Positions 18,919 to 27,188 of a stretch of DNA of 33,171 nucleotides are shown one piece after another. Source of the DNA: Mesorhizobium sp. CA14 (GTDB lineage: Bacteria; Pseudomonadota; Alphaproteobacteria; Rhizobiales; Rhizobiaceae); assembly GCF_020165195.1 (NCBI RefSeq), contig NZ_JAIUHR010000042.1:1-33171 (forward strand). Reading direction: 5' to 3'. The stretch's first letter is position 1. Each line of letters starts with the position of its first letter. Under the pieces are notes generated by a model, which saw nothing but the letters and a program-made list of their open reading frames with translations, did no database searches and was not told the DNA's origin. A program made the translations under genes and the position numbers.

Positions 18919-19524
18919 ATGGCAGGGCTGCTCGCTCTATCCAGGACGATCGACCGCATCAACGAGTTCATCGGCCGCTGGGTCTCGTGGCTGATCCTGC
19001 TCGCGATCTTGGTGAGCGCCGGCAATGCCGTCATCCGCAAGGTGTTCGATACCTCCTCCAACGCTTGGCTGGAGCTGCAATGGTACCTGTTCGGCGCCGC
19101 CTTCATGCTCGCCGCTGCCTACACGCTGAAGCAGAACGACCATATCCGCATCGACATCGTCTACGGCATGTTCTCGCGCCGCGTGCAGCACCGGATCGAC
19201 CTGTTGGGCCATCTCTTTTTCCTGATGCCCTTCGTCGTGCTGATGGTGATCTATTTCGTGCCCTATGTGTCGCTGTCCTTCCGCAGCGGCGAGATGTCTA
19301 CCAATGCCGGCGGGCTCATCGTCTGGCCGGCCAAGGCCATCCTGCTCGTCGGCTTCTTCCTGCTCGCGCTGCAGGGGGTTTCCGAGATCATCAAGAAGAT
19401 CGCCATCATGCGTGGCGACATGGACGATCCCACTCCCTTCATCTCGGCGCATGAGCAGGCCGAGCTCGAGGCCAAGGCGCTGGCCGAGGAAGCCAAGGCG
19501 CTCGCGGGCGAGGTCCGCCCATGA
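18919..19524 (+). CDS. TRAP transporter small permease (DctQ family)
   Basis: DctQ is the small membrane subunit of a tripartite ATP-independent periplasmic transporter, which uses a sodium or proton gradient. This 201-residue protein has four hydrophobic segments with the family pattern NAVIRKVFDTSSNAWLELQW followed by a segment containing AAYTLKQNDHIRID. It belongs to the larger mannitol/chloroaromatic-type group. The C-terminus carries a charged alanine/glutamate/lysine tail with a repeated EAKAL motif, probably a short helix in the cytoplasm. I chose the ATG at 18919 because GGGAGG lies about 9 bases upstream. The frame is open from 18694, but that part covers intergenic palindromes. The gene overlaps dctM by 4 bp (ATGA), so the two permeases are translationally coupled. 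Confidence 0.92.
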   Translation: MAGLLALSRTIDRINEFIGRWVSWLILLAILVSAGNAVIRKVFDTSSNAWLELQWYLFGAAFMLAAAYTLKQNDHIRIDIVYGMFSRRVQHRIDLLGHLFFLMPFVVLMVIYFVPYVSLSFRSGEMSTNAGGLIVWPAKAILLVGFFLLALQGVSEIIKKIAIMRGDMDDPTPFISAHEQAELEAKALAEEAKALAGEVRP

Positions 19525-21314
19525 TCGAATTCATCGCGCAGAACATGGCGCCGATCATGTTCGCCTCGCTGATCATCTTCCTGTTGATCGGCTACCCCGT
19601 CGCTTTCTCGCTCGCTGCCAACGGCCTGCTGTTCTTCTTCATCGGCGTGCTGGTCTCGCCCTACTCCGGCGGGTCGATCAACCTCGCCTGGCCGTTGCTG
19701 CACGCGCTGCCGGACAATTTCTACGGCACCAGGGTGATGTCCAACGACACGCTGCTGGCGATCCCCTTCTTCACCTTCATGGGCATCGTGCTGGAGCGCT
19801 CAGGCATGGCCGAGGACCTGCTCGACACGATCGGCCAACTGTTCGGGCCGATCCGCGGCGGGCTTGCCTATGCGGTGATCTTCGTCGGCGCGCTGCTTGC
19901 CGCAACGACCGGCGTGGTGGCGGCCTCGGTCATCGCCATGGGCCTGATCTCGCTGCCGATCATGCTGCGCTACGGCTATGACCGCAGGCTGGCTTCCGGC
20001 GTCATCGCCGCGTCCGGCACGCTTGCCCAGATCATCCCGCCGTCGCTGGTGTTGATCGTGCTCGCCGACCAGCTGGGACGCTCGGTCGGCGACATGTATG
20101 CCGGCGCGTTGATCCCCGGCCTCGTGCTGACCGGCATCTACATGCTCTACATCCTGATCATGTCGATCGTCCGGCCGAAATCGATGCCGGCGCTGCCGCT
20201 CGAAGCGCGCACGCTCGGCCATGGCGTGCTGTCGCTGATCGTGGCGCTGCTGGTCACCGGCGCCATCTCCTACGGCGCCTATCGCTATCTTGCCCCGACG
20301 CACGGCGACAATGCCGACATCCTCGGCTTCGCCGTCGGCGTCATCGTCATCTATGTCGCGGCCATCGTCGATCAGCGGCTGCGACTGAAGATGATGTCCA
20401 AGCTGGCGCAGCAGGTCGTGATCGTGCTGATCCCGCCGCTTGCGCTGATCTTCCTGGTGCTGGGCACGATCTTCCTCGGCATCGCCACGCCGACCGAGGG
20501 CGGCGCCATGGGCGCCGTCGGCGCGCTCATCATGGCGGCGATGAAAGGCCGCCTGACGGGGGACGTCGTCAATCAGGCGCTGGCCTCGACGACCAGGCTT
20601 TCCTCCTTCGTGCTGTTCATCCTGATCGGTGCGCGCGTCTTTTCGCTCACCTTCTATGGCGTCAACGGCCATGTCTGGGTCGAACATCTGTTGACCTCGC
20701 TTCCCGGCGGTGAGACCGGCTTTCTGATCGGCGTCAACATCCTGGTCTTCGTGCTTGCCTTCTTCCTCGATTTCTTCGAGCTCGCCTTCATCATCGTGCC
20801 GCTCCTGGCGCCGGCCGCCGATAAGCTCGGCATCGACCTGATCTGGTTCGGCGTGCTGCTCGGCGTCAACATGCAGACCAGCTTCATGCATCCGCCCTTC
20901 GGCTTCGCGCTGTTCTACCTGCGCTCGGTCGCGGCCCGCGTGCCTTATCTCGACAGGATCACCGGCAAGCAGATCGCGCCGGTCAGCACCGGGCAGATCT
21001 ATTGGGGCGCCGTGCCGTTCGTCCTGATCCAGGTGATCATGATCGGACTCACCATCGCTTTCCCGCAGATGGTCATGCGCTACAAGGGCGCCGCGGTGGA
21101 GCCCAGCACCATCGATCTCAAGCTGCCGGACATGCCGTCGCTGTCGCCGCTCGGCACATCCCCGGCGAACAACAACGGCGCGGCGCCGGCCAATGGCGGC
21201 GCGCCGGCGGCTCCCGGCACGCCCGACCTGTCGCAGCCGCCGAGCTTCGGCGATACGCCGGCCAAGCCGGCGGCGCCGGCGCCCGACCTTTCGAAGCCGC
21301 CGAGTTTCAATTGA
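19521..21314 (+). CDS. TRAP transporter large permease (DctM family) with repeated C-terminal tail
   Basis: DctM is the large, transporting membrane subunit of the TRAP system. This 597-residue protein belongs to the long subgroup with an extra membrane region inserted in the middle. Typical segments are seen: the LLAIPFFTFMGIVLERSGMAEDLL stretch, the GGLAYAVIFVGALLAATTGVVAAS loop, and a second half with IATPTEGGAMGAVGAL and NMQTSFMHPPFGFAL. After the last membrane helix comes a tail of about 50 residues rich in proline, alanine, glycine and asparagine. It holds two copies of PDLSxPPSF at 568-576 and 588-596, exactly 60 bases apart in the DNA. That tail is unusual for the family. The partner binding protein is probably the TakP-like protein at 22451-23560. 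Confidence 0.93.
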   Translation: MIEFIAQNMAPIMFASLIIFLLIGYPVAFSLAANGLLFFFIGVLVSPYSGGSINLAWPLLHALPDNFYGTRVMSNDTLLAIPFFTFMGIVLERSGMAEDLLDTIGQLFGPIRGGLAYAVIFVGALLAATTGVVAASVIAMGLISLPIMLRYGYDRRLASGVIAASGTLAQIIPPSLVLIVLADQLGRSVGDMYAGALIPGLVLTGIYMLYILIMSIVRPKSMPALPLEARTLGHGVLSLIVALLVTGAISYGAYRYLAPTHGDNADILGFAVGVIVIYVAAIVDQRLRLKMMSKLAQQVVIVLIPPLALIFLVLGTIFLGIATPTEGGAMGAVGALIMAAMKGRLTGDVVNQALASTTRLSSFVLFILIGARVFSLTFYGVNGHVWVEHLLTSLPGGETGFLIGVNILVFVLAFFLDFFELAFIIVPLLAPAADKLGIDLIWFGVLLGVNMQTSFMHPPFGFALFYLRSVAARVPYLDRITGKQIAPVSTGQIYWGAVPFVLIQVIMIGLTIAFPQMVMRYKGAAVEPSTIDLKLPDMPSLSPLGTSPANNNGAAPANGGAPAAPGTPDLSQPPSFGDTPAKPAAPAPDLSKPPSFN

Positions 21315-21326
21315 GGTGATCGCGTC

Positions 21327-22353
21327 ATGAGAGCCGTCCGGCTGGAAGCAATCGGCAGCATCGCGCTTCGCGAGGTGGACAAGCCTTGGCCGGGACCGGA
21401 GGATGTTCTGGTGCGCATCGAGGCCTGCGGCGTCTGCGGCACCGACCGGCACCTTTTCCATGGCGAGTTTCCGTGCACGCCGCCGGTGACGCTCGGCCAT
21501 GAATTCTCCGGCATCGTCGAAGCCGTCGGCCAGGCGGTGTCGGGCATTGCCGTCGGCGACCGGGTCACCGGCGATCCGAACATCGCCTGCGGGCGCTGCG
21601 CCCATTGCCATGCCGGCCGCGTCAATCTCTGCAGCAATCTGAGCGCCATCGGCATCCACCGCGACGGCGGCTTTGCCGACTATGTGATGATGCCGCACAA
21701 GCAGGCCTTCCGGCTGCCCGCAAACCTCAAGCCGACGCATGGCGCTTTCTGCGAGCCGCTCGCCTGCTGCCTGCACGGCGTCGACCTTGCCGCGATCCGG
21801 CCGGGCGCGTCGGTGGTGGTGCTCGGCGGCGGCGTCATCGGCCTGCTCGTCGTTCAGCTGGCGAAGCTCGCGGGCGCGGCGACCATCATCCTGTCGACCA
21901 GGCAGGCCTCGCGCCGCGCTTGCCGAGCAGCTTGGCGCGACCGCGACGATCGACCCAAGCGCCGGCGATCCGATCGCGGCCGTCGCGGGGCCGAACGGCC
22001 TGGCGCCCGGGGGCGTCGACGTGGTGCTGGAATGCGCCGGCGTGCGCGACACGGTCGAGCAGTCGATGCGGATGGCAAAGGCGGGCGGCACGGTCGTGAT
22101 TGTCGGTGTGGTGCCGCAAGGCATGAAGGTGGAAATCGAGCCTTTCGATCTGTTGTTTCGCGAACTGAAAGTGCTCGGCTCCTTCCTCAATCCGTTCACG
22201 CATGGAAGGGCGGCGCAGTTGATCGCCTCCGGCGCGATCGAGGTGGACCGGCTGATCTCGAGGCAGGTCAGCCTGGAGGAGGCGCCCGACGTAATCGCCA
22301 ACCCGCCGGCGCCGGGCGAGGTCAAGGTGCTGGTGGTGCCGGGCCGAAGCTGA
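21327..22353 (+). pseudogene. Zinc-dependent alcohol dehydrogenase, disrupted by a frameshift
   Basis: Two frames together make a normal medium-chain zinc dehydrogenase of about 340 residues. The first, from the ATG at 21327 (GAGGTGA upstream), carries the catalytic-zinc residues C37, H58, E59 and probably E143, the structural-zinc cysteines C88, C91, C94 and C102, and the NAD-binding GGGVIG at 167-172. It loses homology after about residue 197. The rest (LAEQLGATATID to the stop at 22353) continues in the +1 frame. The switch falls in a GC run near 21911-21921, and losing one GC pair from a longer run would explain it. Family members oxidise polyols, threonine or other alcohols; the substrate here is unknown. 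The gene follows dctM by 12 bp and was probably part of that operon. A sequencing error cannot be excluded. Confidence 0.85.
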
Positions 22354-22408
22354 CCCACGGCCCTTTGCCTTGAAACGTCGGCGATTGGCGAAACCGCCGA
22401 TGACGGCG

Positions 22409-22440
22409 CCCTTCTCCCCGTATAGTGACGGGGAGAAGGG
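22409..22440. terminator. Hairpin with CCTTCTCCCC core between convergent genes
   Basis: A 13-bp perfect stem (22409-22421 with 22428-22440) with loop ATAGTG lies between the convergent dehydrogenase and TakP-like genes. It lacks a good T tract, so termination would be partial. Its CCCTTCTCCCC arm also occurs in the repeat at 31889-32036, which suggests a dispersed palindromic element that may double as a terminator. Confidence 0.55.
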
Positions 22441-22450
22441 GCTAATCTTC

Positions 22451-23560
22451 CTACAGCTTGCCGTTGCGCTGCTGCACCATCATGAAGGTGTCGTAGTTGT
22501 ATTCGGCGACCTGGGCCCAGAGATAGTGCTCCTTGCGGAAAGCCTTGATCGATTCCCAGATCTTCTTGAACGGCGCGTTGTTGGATTCCATCTCGGCATA
22601 GACCTCGTTGGCCTTCTCGAAACAGGCGGCCATGATTTCCTGGCTGAACGGCCTGAGCTTAGCGCCGCCGGCCACCAGCCGCCGCACTGCCGGCGGATTC
22701 ACATAGTCGTATTTCTGCAGCATGTTGGCGTCCGCGGCCTGCGCCGCGGTGCGCAGCAGCGATTTGTAAGTCGGCGAAAGTTCTTCGTATTTCGCCTTGT
22801 TGAACAAAAGATGGACGGTCGGGCCGCCTTCCCACCAGCCGGGATAGTAGTAATAGGGCGCGACCTTGTAGAAGCCGAGCTTCTCGTCATCATACGGGCC
22901 GACCCATTCGGCGGCGTCGATGGTACCCTTTTCCAGCGCCGGGTAGATGTCGCCGCCGGCGATCTGCTGCGGCACCACGCCGAGCCTCTCGACGACCTTG
23001 CCGGCAAAGCCGCCGATGCGCATCTTGAGGCCCGACAGATCGGCGACGCTGTTGATTTCCTTGCGGAACCAGCCGCCCATCTGGACGCCGGTGTTGCCGC
23101 CCGGCAGGCCGAACAGTCCCTGCGCCCCAAGGAATTCGTTGAACAGGTCGATGCCGCCGCCATGATAGTGCCAGGCGTTCATGCCGCGCGCGTTGAGCGA
23201 GAAGGGGACGGCGGCGCCGAGCGCCCAGGTGGGATCCTTGCCCCAATAATAATAGGCGACCGTGTGGGCCGCTTCGACGGTGCCGGCGGCGGTGGCATCG
23301 GCCGCCTGCAGGCCAGGCACCAACTCGCCCGACGCGAAGACCTGGATCTGGAAATTGCCGTCGGTCGCTTCCGACAGCATCTTAGAGAAGACTTCGGCGC
23401 CGCCATAGATCGTGTCGAGCGACTTCGGAAAAGACGATGCAAGCCGCCAGGTCACCTTGGGATTGGACTGGGCAATGGCCGGCGTGGCGAGTGCCGCGGC
23501 TGCTGCGGCTGCGCCCACGCCGGAGGCACCGGCCTTGCGAATGAATGAACGACGATCCAT
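22451..23560 (-). CDS. takP: TRAP transporter substrate-binding protein, TakP-like (alpha-keto acids)
   Basis: This is the periplasmic binding protein of a TRAP transporter. The 369-residue product closely resembles Rhodobacter sphaeroides TakP, which binds pyruvate and other 2-oxoacids together with sodium. Conserved segments recalled from that protein include TWRLASSFPKSLDTI, AWHYHGGGIDL, GGNTGVQMGGW, GGDIYPALEKGTID and YYYYPGWWEGGPTVH. The N-terminus MDRRSFIRKAG with a following alanine-rich stretch ending in AIAQ is a twin-arginine signal peptide, so the folded protein is exported by Tat. The ATG at 23560 is chosen over 23602 because GGAGGAA lies just upstream and the signal motif sits properly. 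It faces the dctQM-dehydrogenase operon from the other strand. The ligand call is by resemblance only. Confidence 0.9.
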   Translation of the reverse strand: MDRRSFIRKAGASGVGAAAAAAALATPAIAQSNPKVTWRLASSFPKSLDTIYGGAEVFSKMLSEATDGNFQIQVFASGELVPGLQAADATAAGTVEAAHTVAYYYWGKDPTWALGAAVPFSLNARGMNAWHYHGGGIDLFNEFLGAQGLFGLPGGNTGVQMGGWFRKEINSVADLSGLKMRIGGFAGKVVERLGVVPQQIAGGDIYPALEKGTIDAAEWVGPYDDEKLGFYKVAPYYYYPGWWEGGPTVHLLFNKAKYEELSPTYKSLLRTAAQAADANMLQKYDYVNPPAVRRLVAGGAKLRPFSQEIMAACFEKANEVYAEMESNNAPFKKIWESIKAFRKEHYLWAQVAEYNYDTFMMVQQRNGKL

Positions 23561-23806
23561 TAAGTTTCCTCCCTGCGGATCAGCTGACCGATGCCGCGAC
23601 ATCCTCTATGTCCGGACCGGTTGGGGAGAAACATACACAGGCAAGAAGTCGAGTCCAGCGCTGCGGGCCAAGGTTGCAGCCATTCAGCGGCCCACTGCAA
23701 CTATAGTCTAACGTTCTCTTGTCTGGCCCATGCGAGGCGGCGAAACTTGCCATGGAAAAGCCGCGACGGATCGCTTATTTTATAGGCAGAACAATTCCTT
23801 GGCCTG

Positions 23807-24598
23807 ATGGAAACCAAACCCAAAATGCAGCAGCCGCTCGTCGCAGTCTCGTCCGACGTCCGCCAGTTCGACAACTACACCTGGCACGCAGCGCCCCAGC
23901 AATATCTGGAAGCGGCGGTCGCCGGCGCCGGCGTGTTCCCGCTGCTGGTGCCGTCCTTCGGCGATCGGCTCGATTTCGACGAGCTGCTGTCGTCGGTCGA
24001 CGGCGTCATGGTGACGGGCTCGAAGTCGAACGTGCATCCCTCGCTCTATGGCGGCGATCCCAGCGAGGCCAACGGCCCCTACGACCCGGCGCGCGACGCC
24101 ACCACGCTGCCGCTCATCCGCAAGGCGCTCGAGCGCGGCGTGCCGCTGCTTGCCATCTGCCGCGGCATCCAGGAACTGAACGTTGCGCTCGGCGGCACGC
24201 TGGGCACCGAAATCCAGGAGCGCGAAGGCTCGCTCGACCACCGCGCGCCGGTGAGCGACAGTCAGGACGAGCGCTTCGGCATCCACCAGACGATTTCGAT
24301 CAAGCCCGGAAGCTGCCTTGCCGGCGTGTTTGGCGCCGGCGAGATCAAGGTGAATTCCCTGCACCGCCAGGCGATCGACCTGCTGGGCTCCAGGCTTCAG
24401 GTCGAGGCTCTGGCCACCGATGGCACGATCGAAGCGGTCTCGGTCAAGGACGCGCGGGCCTTCGCGGTCGGCGTGCAGTGGCACCCCGAATACTGGGTGA
24501 AGTCGGACGGCAATTCCGCCAAGATCTTCAAGGCCTTCGGCGATGCCGTGCGGCTGCACGCGGCGGCGAAAGCGGGCGCCCGCGCCGCGGCGGAATAA
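23807..24598 (+). CDS. Gamma-glutamyl-gamma-aminobutyrate hydrolase family protein (class I glutamine amidotransferase-like)
   Basis: This is a 263-residue peptidase C26-type hydrolase. The nucleophile elbow AICRGIQELN places the cysteine at C118, and GVQWHPEYW gives the H226 and E228 partners, so the triad is complete. The N-terminus has the GSKSNVHPSLYGGDP segment typical of PuuD-like enzymes. PuuD splits gamma-glutamyl-GABA in putrescine breakdown, but no other putrescine genes lie nearby, so the substrate may differ. The ATG at 23807 lacks a strong ribosome site and the other in-frame ATG at 23825 is no better. It is preceded by a 246-bp gap that it shares with the divergent takP gene, in which no clear operator was seen. 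Confidence 0.88.
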   Translation: METKPKMQQPLVAVSSDVRQFDNYTWHAAPQQYLEAAVAGAGVFPLLVPSFGDRLDFDELLSSVDGVMVTGSKSNVHPSLYGGDPSEANGPYDPARDATTLPLIRKALERGVPLLAICRGIQELNVALGGTLGTEIQEREGSLDHRAPVSDSQDERFGIHQTISIKPGSCLAGVFGAGEIKVNSLHRQAIDLLGSRLQVEALATDGTIEAVSVKDARAFAVGVQWHPEYWVKSDGNSAKIFKAFGDAVRLHAAAKAGARAAAE

Positions 24599-24612
24599 AC
24601 ATTCCGCTTAAA

Positions 24613-25005
24613 TCAGTTGTCGCCGTCGCTGTTCAACGCCAGCAGCGGCGCGGCCGGCGCGTAGGATTCGTAGCCGTCGCCATCGGCAACACCGAAGGTG
24701 ACGATCGGATCGACGCCGCTCTCGCTGAAAGCGACCGAGCCGTCCGCCTGCTCGCGCCAGAATTTAACCCGCTCGATGCCGGGCATCAGCTTGCGGCAGC
24801 CCGGAGCGACGTCGAGACGCGACAGGCCGTCGGAGACCGGAGCTCCGCGCCGAACAGCGCAAGCGGCTTCATCGCCATTGGCCGTCAATCGATAGCTGCT
24901 CGAGGAGGCGGTCTCGACAGCCGTGCCTTGGCCCTCGCCGTCATAGAGGACATGCGCGCCTCCGAACAACGCAACCGACGCAACCAACCCGGCAACCAGT
25001 TTCAC
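24613..25005 (-). CDS. Small secreted protein, AprI/Inh metalloprotease-inhibitor-like
   Basis: This 130-residue protein starts with a signal peptide (MKLVAGLVASVALFGGA). The mature part has the spacing of the AprI/Inh family: a conserved cysteine near the first strand (EAACAVR), a second before the turn (APGCRKLMPGIERVKFWRE), then a DGSVAFSESG strand and a DGYESYAP segment. The two cysteines would form one disulfide in a small beta barrel. Inhibitors of this type protect secreting cells from their own serralysin-type proteases, but no protease gene is in the window. The GTG at 25005 with GGAGAAG just upstream is preferred over the GTG at 25020. It is convergent with the hydrolase gene, 14 bp apart. 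The family call is by pattern only. Confidence 0.6.
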   Translation of the reverse strand: MKLVAGLVASVALFGGAHVLYDGEGQGTAVETASSSSYRLTANGDEAACAVRRGAPVSDGLSRLDVAPGCRKLMPGIERVKFWREQADGSVAFSESGVDPIVTFGVADGDGYESYAPAAPLLALNSDGDN

Positions 25006-25106
25006 GCCGCTTCTCCACACTCAACCAGTATGGAAAATGATTTCAAAGAGTTAAGTGGGAGTTAATGAGGCTGCCAGAGCATTAACAAATGTGGCGAAAG
25101 CGCCTG

Positions 25107-25165
25107 GAGCGGTTCGACGTTTCCATGGATGGAAAACCCGTTTGAAAGCTTCCCCCGAATTGCTC
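25107..25165. repeat. Degenerate palindromic element next to the hydroxyacid dehydrogenase stop
   Basis: Imperfect outer arms GAGCGGTTC (25107-25115) and GAATTGCTC (25157-25165), matching at 7 of 9 positions, enclose a tighter centre, GTTTCCAT-GG-ATGGAAAAC (25119-25137). The layout resembles the GAATTGCTC-type palindromes scattered in rhizobial genomes. The right end touches the stop codon of the dehydrogenase, so the hairpin may also act as its transcript end. Confidence 0.5.
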
Positions 25166-26148
25166 TAGCTGCGCGCCTTGACGTTGATCGTCTCCGGCAC
25201 CGGCGTCAGCGGCCGGCGATCGGTGAACCAGGCGACGAGATTGTCGACGCAGAGATCGGCCATGGCGCGGCGGGTGTGGACCGATGCCGAGCCGACATGC
25301 GGCAGAAGCGAGGCGTTCGGCGAATCGAGCAGGGCCTGCGGCACGTTCGGCTCGTCGGCAAAGACGTCGAGCCCCGCGGCGGCGATGGCGCCGCCCTTAA
25401 GAGCGCCGGCCAGCGCTGCCTCGTCCACCGTCGAGCCGCGGCCGATATTGATGAAGACGCCGTTCGAGCCCAGCGCCGACAAGACCGCGGCATCGATCGC
25501 CTTCTCGGTGGAGGCGCCGCCCGGGGCAATGCAGATCAGCGTGTCGACGGCTTCGGCAAGCCCCTTCAAAGTGGCATGATATTCATAAGCCAGGCCTTCG
25601 ACCTTGCGGCGGTTGTGATAGGCGATCGGCAGGCCGAAAGCTTCGATGCGGCGGGCGACGGCACGGCCGATGCGGCCCATGCCGAAAATGCCGACGCTGC
25701 GGCCGCGCAAGGTAAGCCGGCTCAGGCGATAATTGCCCTTCTCCACCCAGTCGCCGTCGCGCAGCCATTTCTCGGCGGCGTAGAGCTCGCGAACGGTGTT
25801 GATCAAAAGACCGATAGCGGTGTCGGCGACCTCCTCGGTCAAAACGTCGGGCGTGTTGGTGACCATGACGCCGCGCTTGGCCGCATAATTGGCGTCGACC
25901 GAATCGTAGCCGACGCCGAAACTGGCGATGATCTCGAGATTGGGCAGCGCGTCGATCATCGCCGCGCTGATGCCTGCGTAGGAAGCGATGCCGCGCACCG
26001 TCGCGCGCATCTCGTCCGTGACCAGCGCAGGGTCGGCGCGTTCGATCCGCACAGGCTTGAACGCCTTGTCGATGCGGCCGACGGCATGGTCGTTGAAATC
26101 GCCCGGCACCAGGATGGCGACCGGCAATTTTCCTTCGGCCCTGGTCAT
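25165..26148 (-). CDS. D-2-hydroxyacid dehydrogenase (glyoxylate/hydroxypyruvate reductase type)
   Basis: This cytosolic NAD(P)-dependent dehydrogenase of 327 residues interconverts a 2-hydroxyacid and a 2-oxoacid. It has the two-domain layout with the family landmarks: FGVGYDSVD near 78-86, the cofactor motif GMGRIG at 156-161, the substrate arginine R237 in NIGRGS, E266 in DEPNVP and the catalytic histidine H284 in LPHVGSAS. The HNRRK segment after the second strand suggests that NADPH may be used. The ATG at 26148 overlaps the stop of the LacI regulator by 4 bp (ATGA), so it is translationally coupled to that gene and is probably under its control. The natural substrate cannot be read from sequence. 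Confidence 0.92.
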   Translation of the reverse strand: MTRAEGKLPVAILVPGDFNDHAVGRIDKAFKPVRIERADPALVTDEMRATVRGIASYAGISAAMIDALPNLEIIASFGVGYDSVDANYAAKRGVMVTNTPDVLTEEVADTAIGLLINTVRELYAAEKWLRDGDWVEKGNYRLSRLTLRGRSVGIFGMGRIGRAVARRIEAFGLPIAYHNRRKVEGLAYEYHATLKGLAEAVDTLICIAPGGASTEKAIDAAVLSALGSNGVFINIGRGSTVDEAALAGALKGGAIAAAGLDVFADEPNVPQALLDSPNASLLPHVGSASVHTRRAMADLCVDNLVAWFTDRRPLTPVPETINVKARS

Positions 26149-27167
26149 GCACGCTCCACCGGCTTGCCGGTCGACTGCCGCACATGCAGCTCCGGCTTGA
26201 TCAGTTCCTGCGATGGCCGCACCGCCTGCCCGTTCAATTTGTCGAGCAGGGCGCTGGCGGCGCGGCGGCCGACCTCGCGCTGACCGTTCCAGACCGTGGT
26301 CAGGGCCGGTGTCGCGATTGCCGCCTCCTCGAGATCGTCATAGCCGGTCACAGAGATATCGACGCCCGGCACGAGGCCGGCGCGCGCGATGCCGTTCATC
26401 AACCCGATCGCGACCAGATCGTTCCAGCAGCAGGCGGCGGTGGGCTTGTCCTTCAGCGCCAGAAACTGTCCCGCAGCCTCGAACCCCGCCTGCTTGGTGC
26501 GCGGCCCGGGAATGCGCCAGGACGGCTTCGCCTCCAAGCCGGCCGTCTCCATCGCGTTGAGATAGCCCTGGTAGCGGTCGCGGCCGGTCGAGGTCTGGTC
26601 GGTGCCGCCGACCATGGCGATGCGCTTGTGGCCAAGCGAGATCAGGTGGTTGGTGGCAAGCGCGGTGCCATAGGCGTCGTCGCCGCGGAACACCGGCACA
26701 TCGGCGCCGGCGACGGTGCGCGCGATCAGCACCGCCGGCAGGCCGTTTTCCTCGGCCATGATGATGTCCTTGGCCGGCGTGCCGATGGCCGGCGACATGA
26801 TGACGCCGTCGGCGCCAAGCTGCAGCAACGTGTCGATGAAGGTGCGCTGCTTTTCCAGCTGGTCGTAATGGTTGGAGAGGATGAAGGTCTGGCGGCTGCG
26901 GTCGAGCTCGCTTTCGATCGAGCGCAGGATCTCGGCGAAGAAGGGGTTCATGATGTCATGCACGACGACGCCGACAATGCCGGAGCGCGAGGTGCGCAAC
27001 GAGGCGGCGCGGCGGTTGTAGATATAGCCGATGGCGCGGGCATGCTCCTTGATGCGCTCGCGCGTGGAGCCCGCCACCAGCGGGCTGTCGCGCAGCGCCA
27101 GCGATACCGTTGCCGTGGAGACGCCGAGCGCATCCGCGATCGTCGAAAGCTTGATCTTCTGTGCCAG
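26145..27167 (-). CDS. LacI-family transcriptional regulator, start codon apparently CTG
   Basis: With the start at 27167 the product is 340 residues and complete. The helix-turn-helix at about 7-26 (LSTIADALGVSTATVSLAL) is followed by a hinge (YIYNRRAASLR) and a periplasmic-binding-protein-like sensor domain (SGIVGVVVHDIMNPFFAEIL to the C-terminus). The reading frame ahead of the HTH has no ATG, GTG or TTG back to the stop codon near 27234. The first usable in-frame ATG or GTG is a GTG at 27077, inside the DNA-binding domain. Homologues I recall begin with M-A-Q-K-I-K-L-S, which fits the CTG at 27165-27167 here, with GGGGAG about 9 bases upstream. It heads an operon with the hydroxyacid dehydrogenase. 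The effector is unknown, perhaps a related 2-hydroxyacid or sugar acid. Confidence 0.8.
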   Translation of the reverse strand: MAQKIKLSTIADALGVSTATVSLALRDSPLVAGSTRERIKEHARAIGYIYNRRAASLRTSRSGIVGVVVHDIMNPFFAEILRSIESELDRSRQTFILSNHYDQLEKQRTFIDTLLQLGADGVIMSPAIGTPAKDIIMAEENGLPAVLIARTVAGADVPVFRGDDAYGTALATNHLISLGHKRIAMVGGTDQTSTGRDRYQGYLNAMETAGLEAKPSWRIPGPRTKQAGFEAAGQFLALKDKPTAACCWNDLVAIGLMNGIARAGLVPGVDISVTGYDDLEEAAIATPALTTVWNGQREVGRRAASALLDKLNGQAVRPSQELIKPELHVRQSTGKPVERA

Positions 27168-27188
27168 TGCCCTTCGCTCCCCAGGGTC

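Noticed and set aside
19800..22358. An 852-codon open frame on the minus strand across dctM and the dehydrogenase
   Set aside because: The product is Asp/Arg/His-rich low-complexity sequence with no motif, while the plus strand carries well-conserved permease and dehydrogenase sequence.
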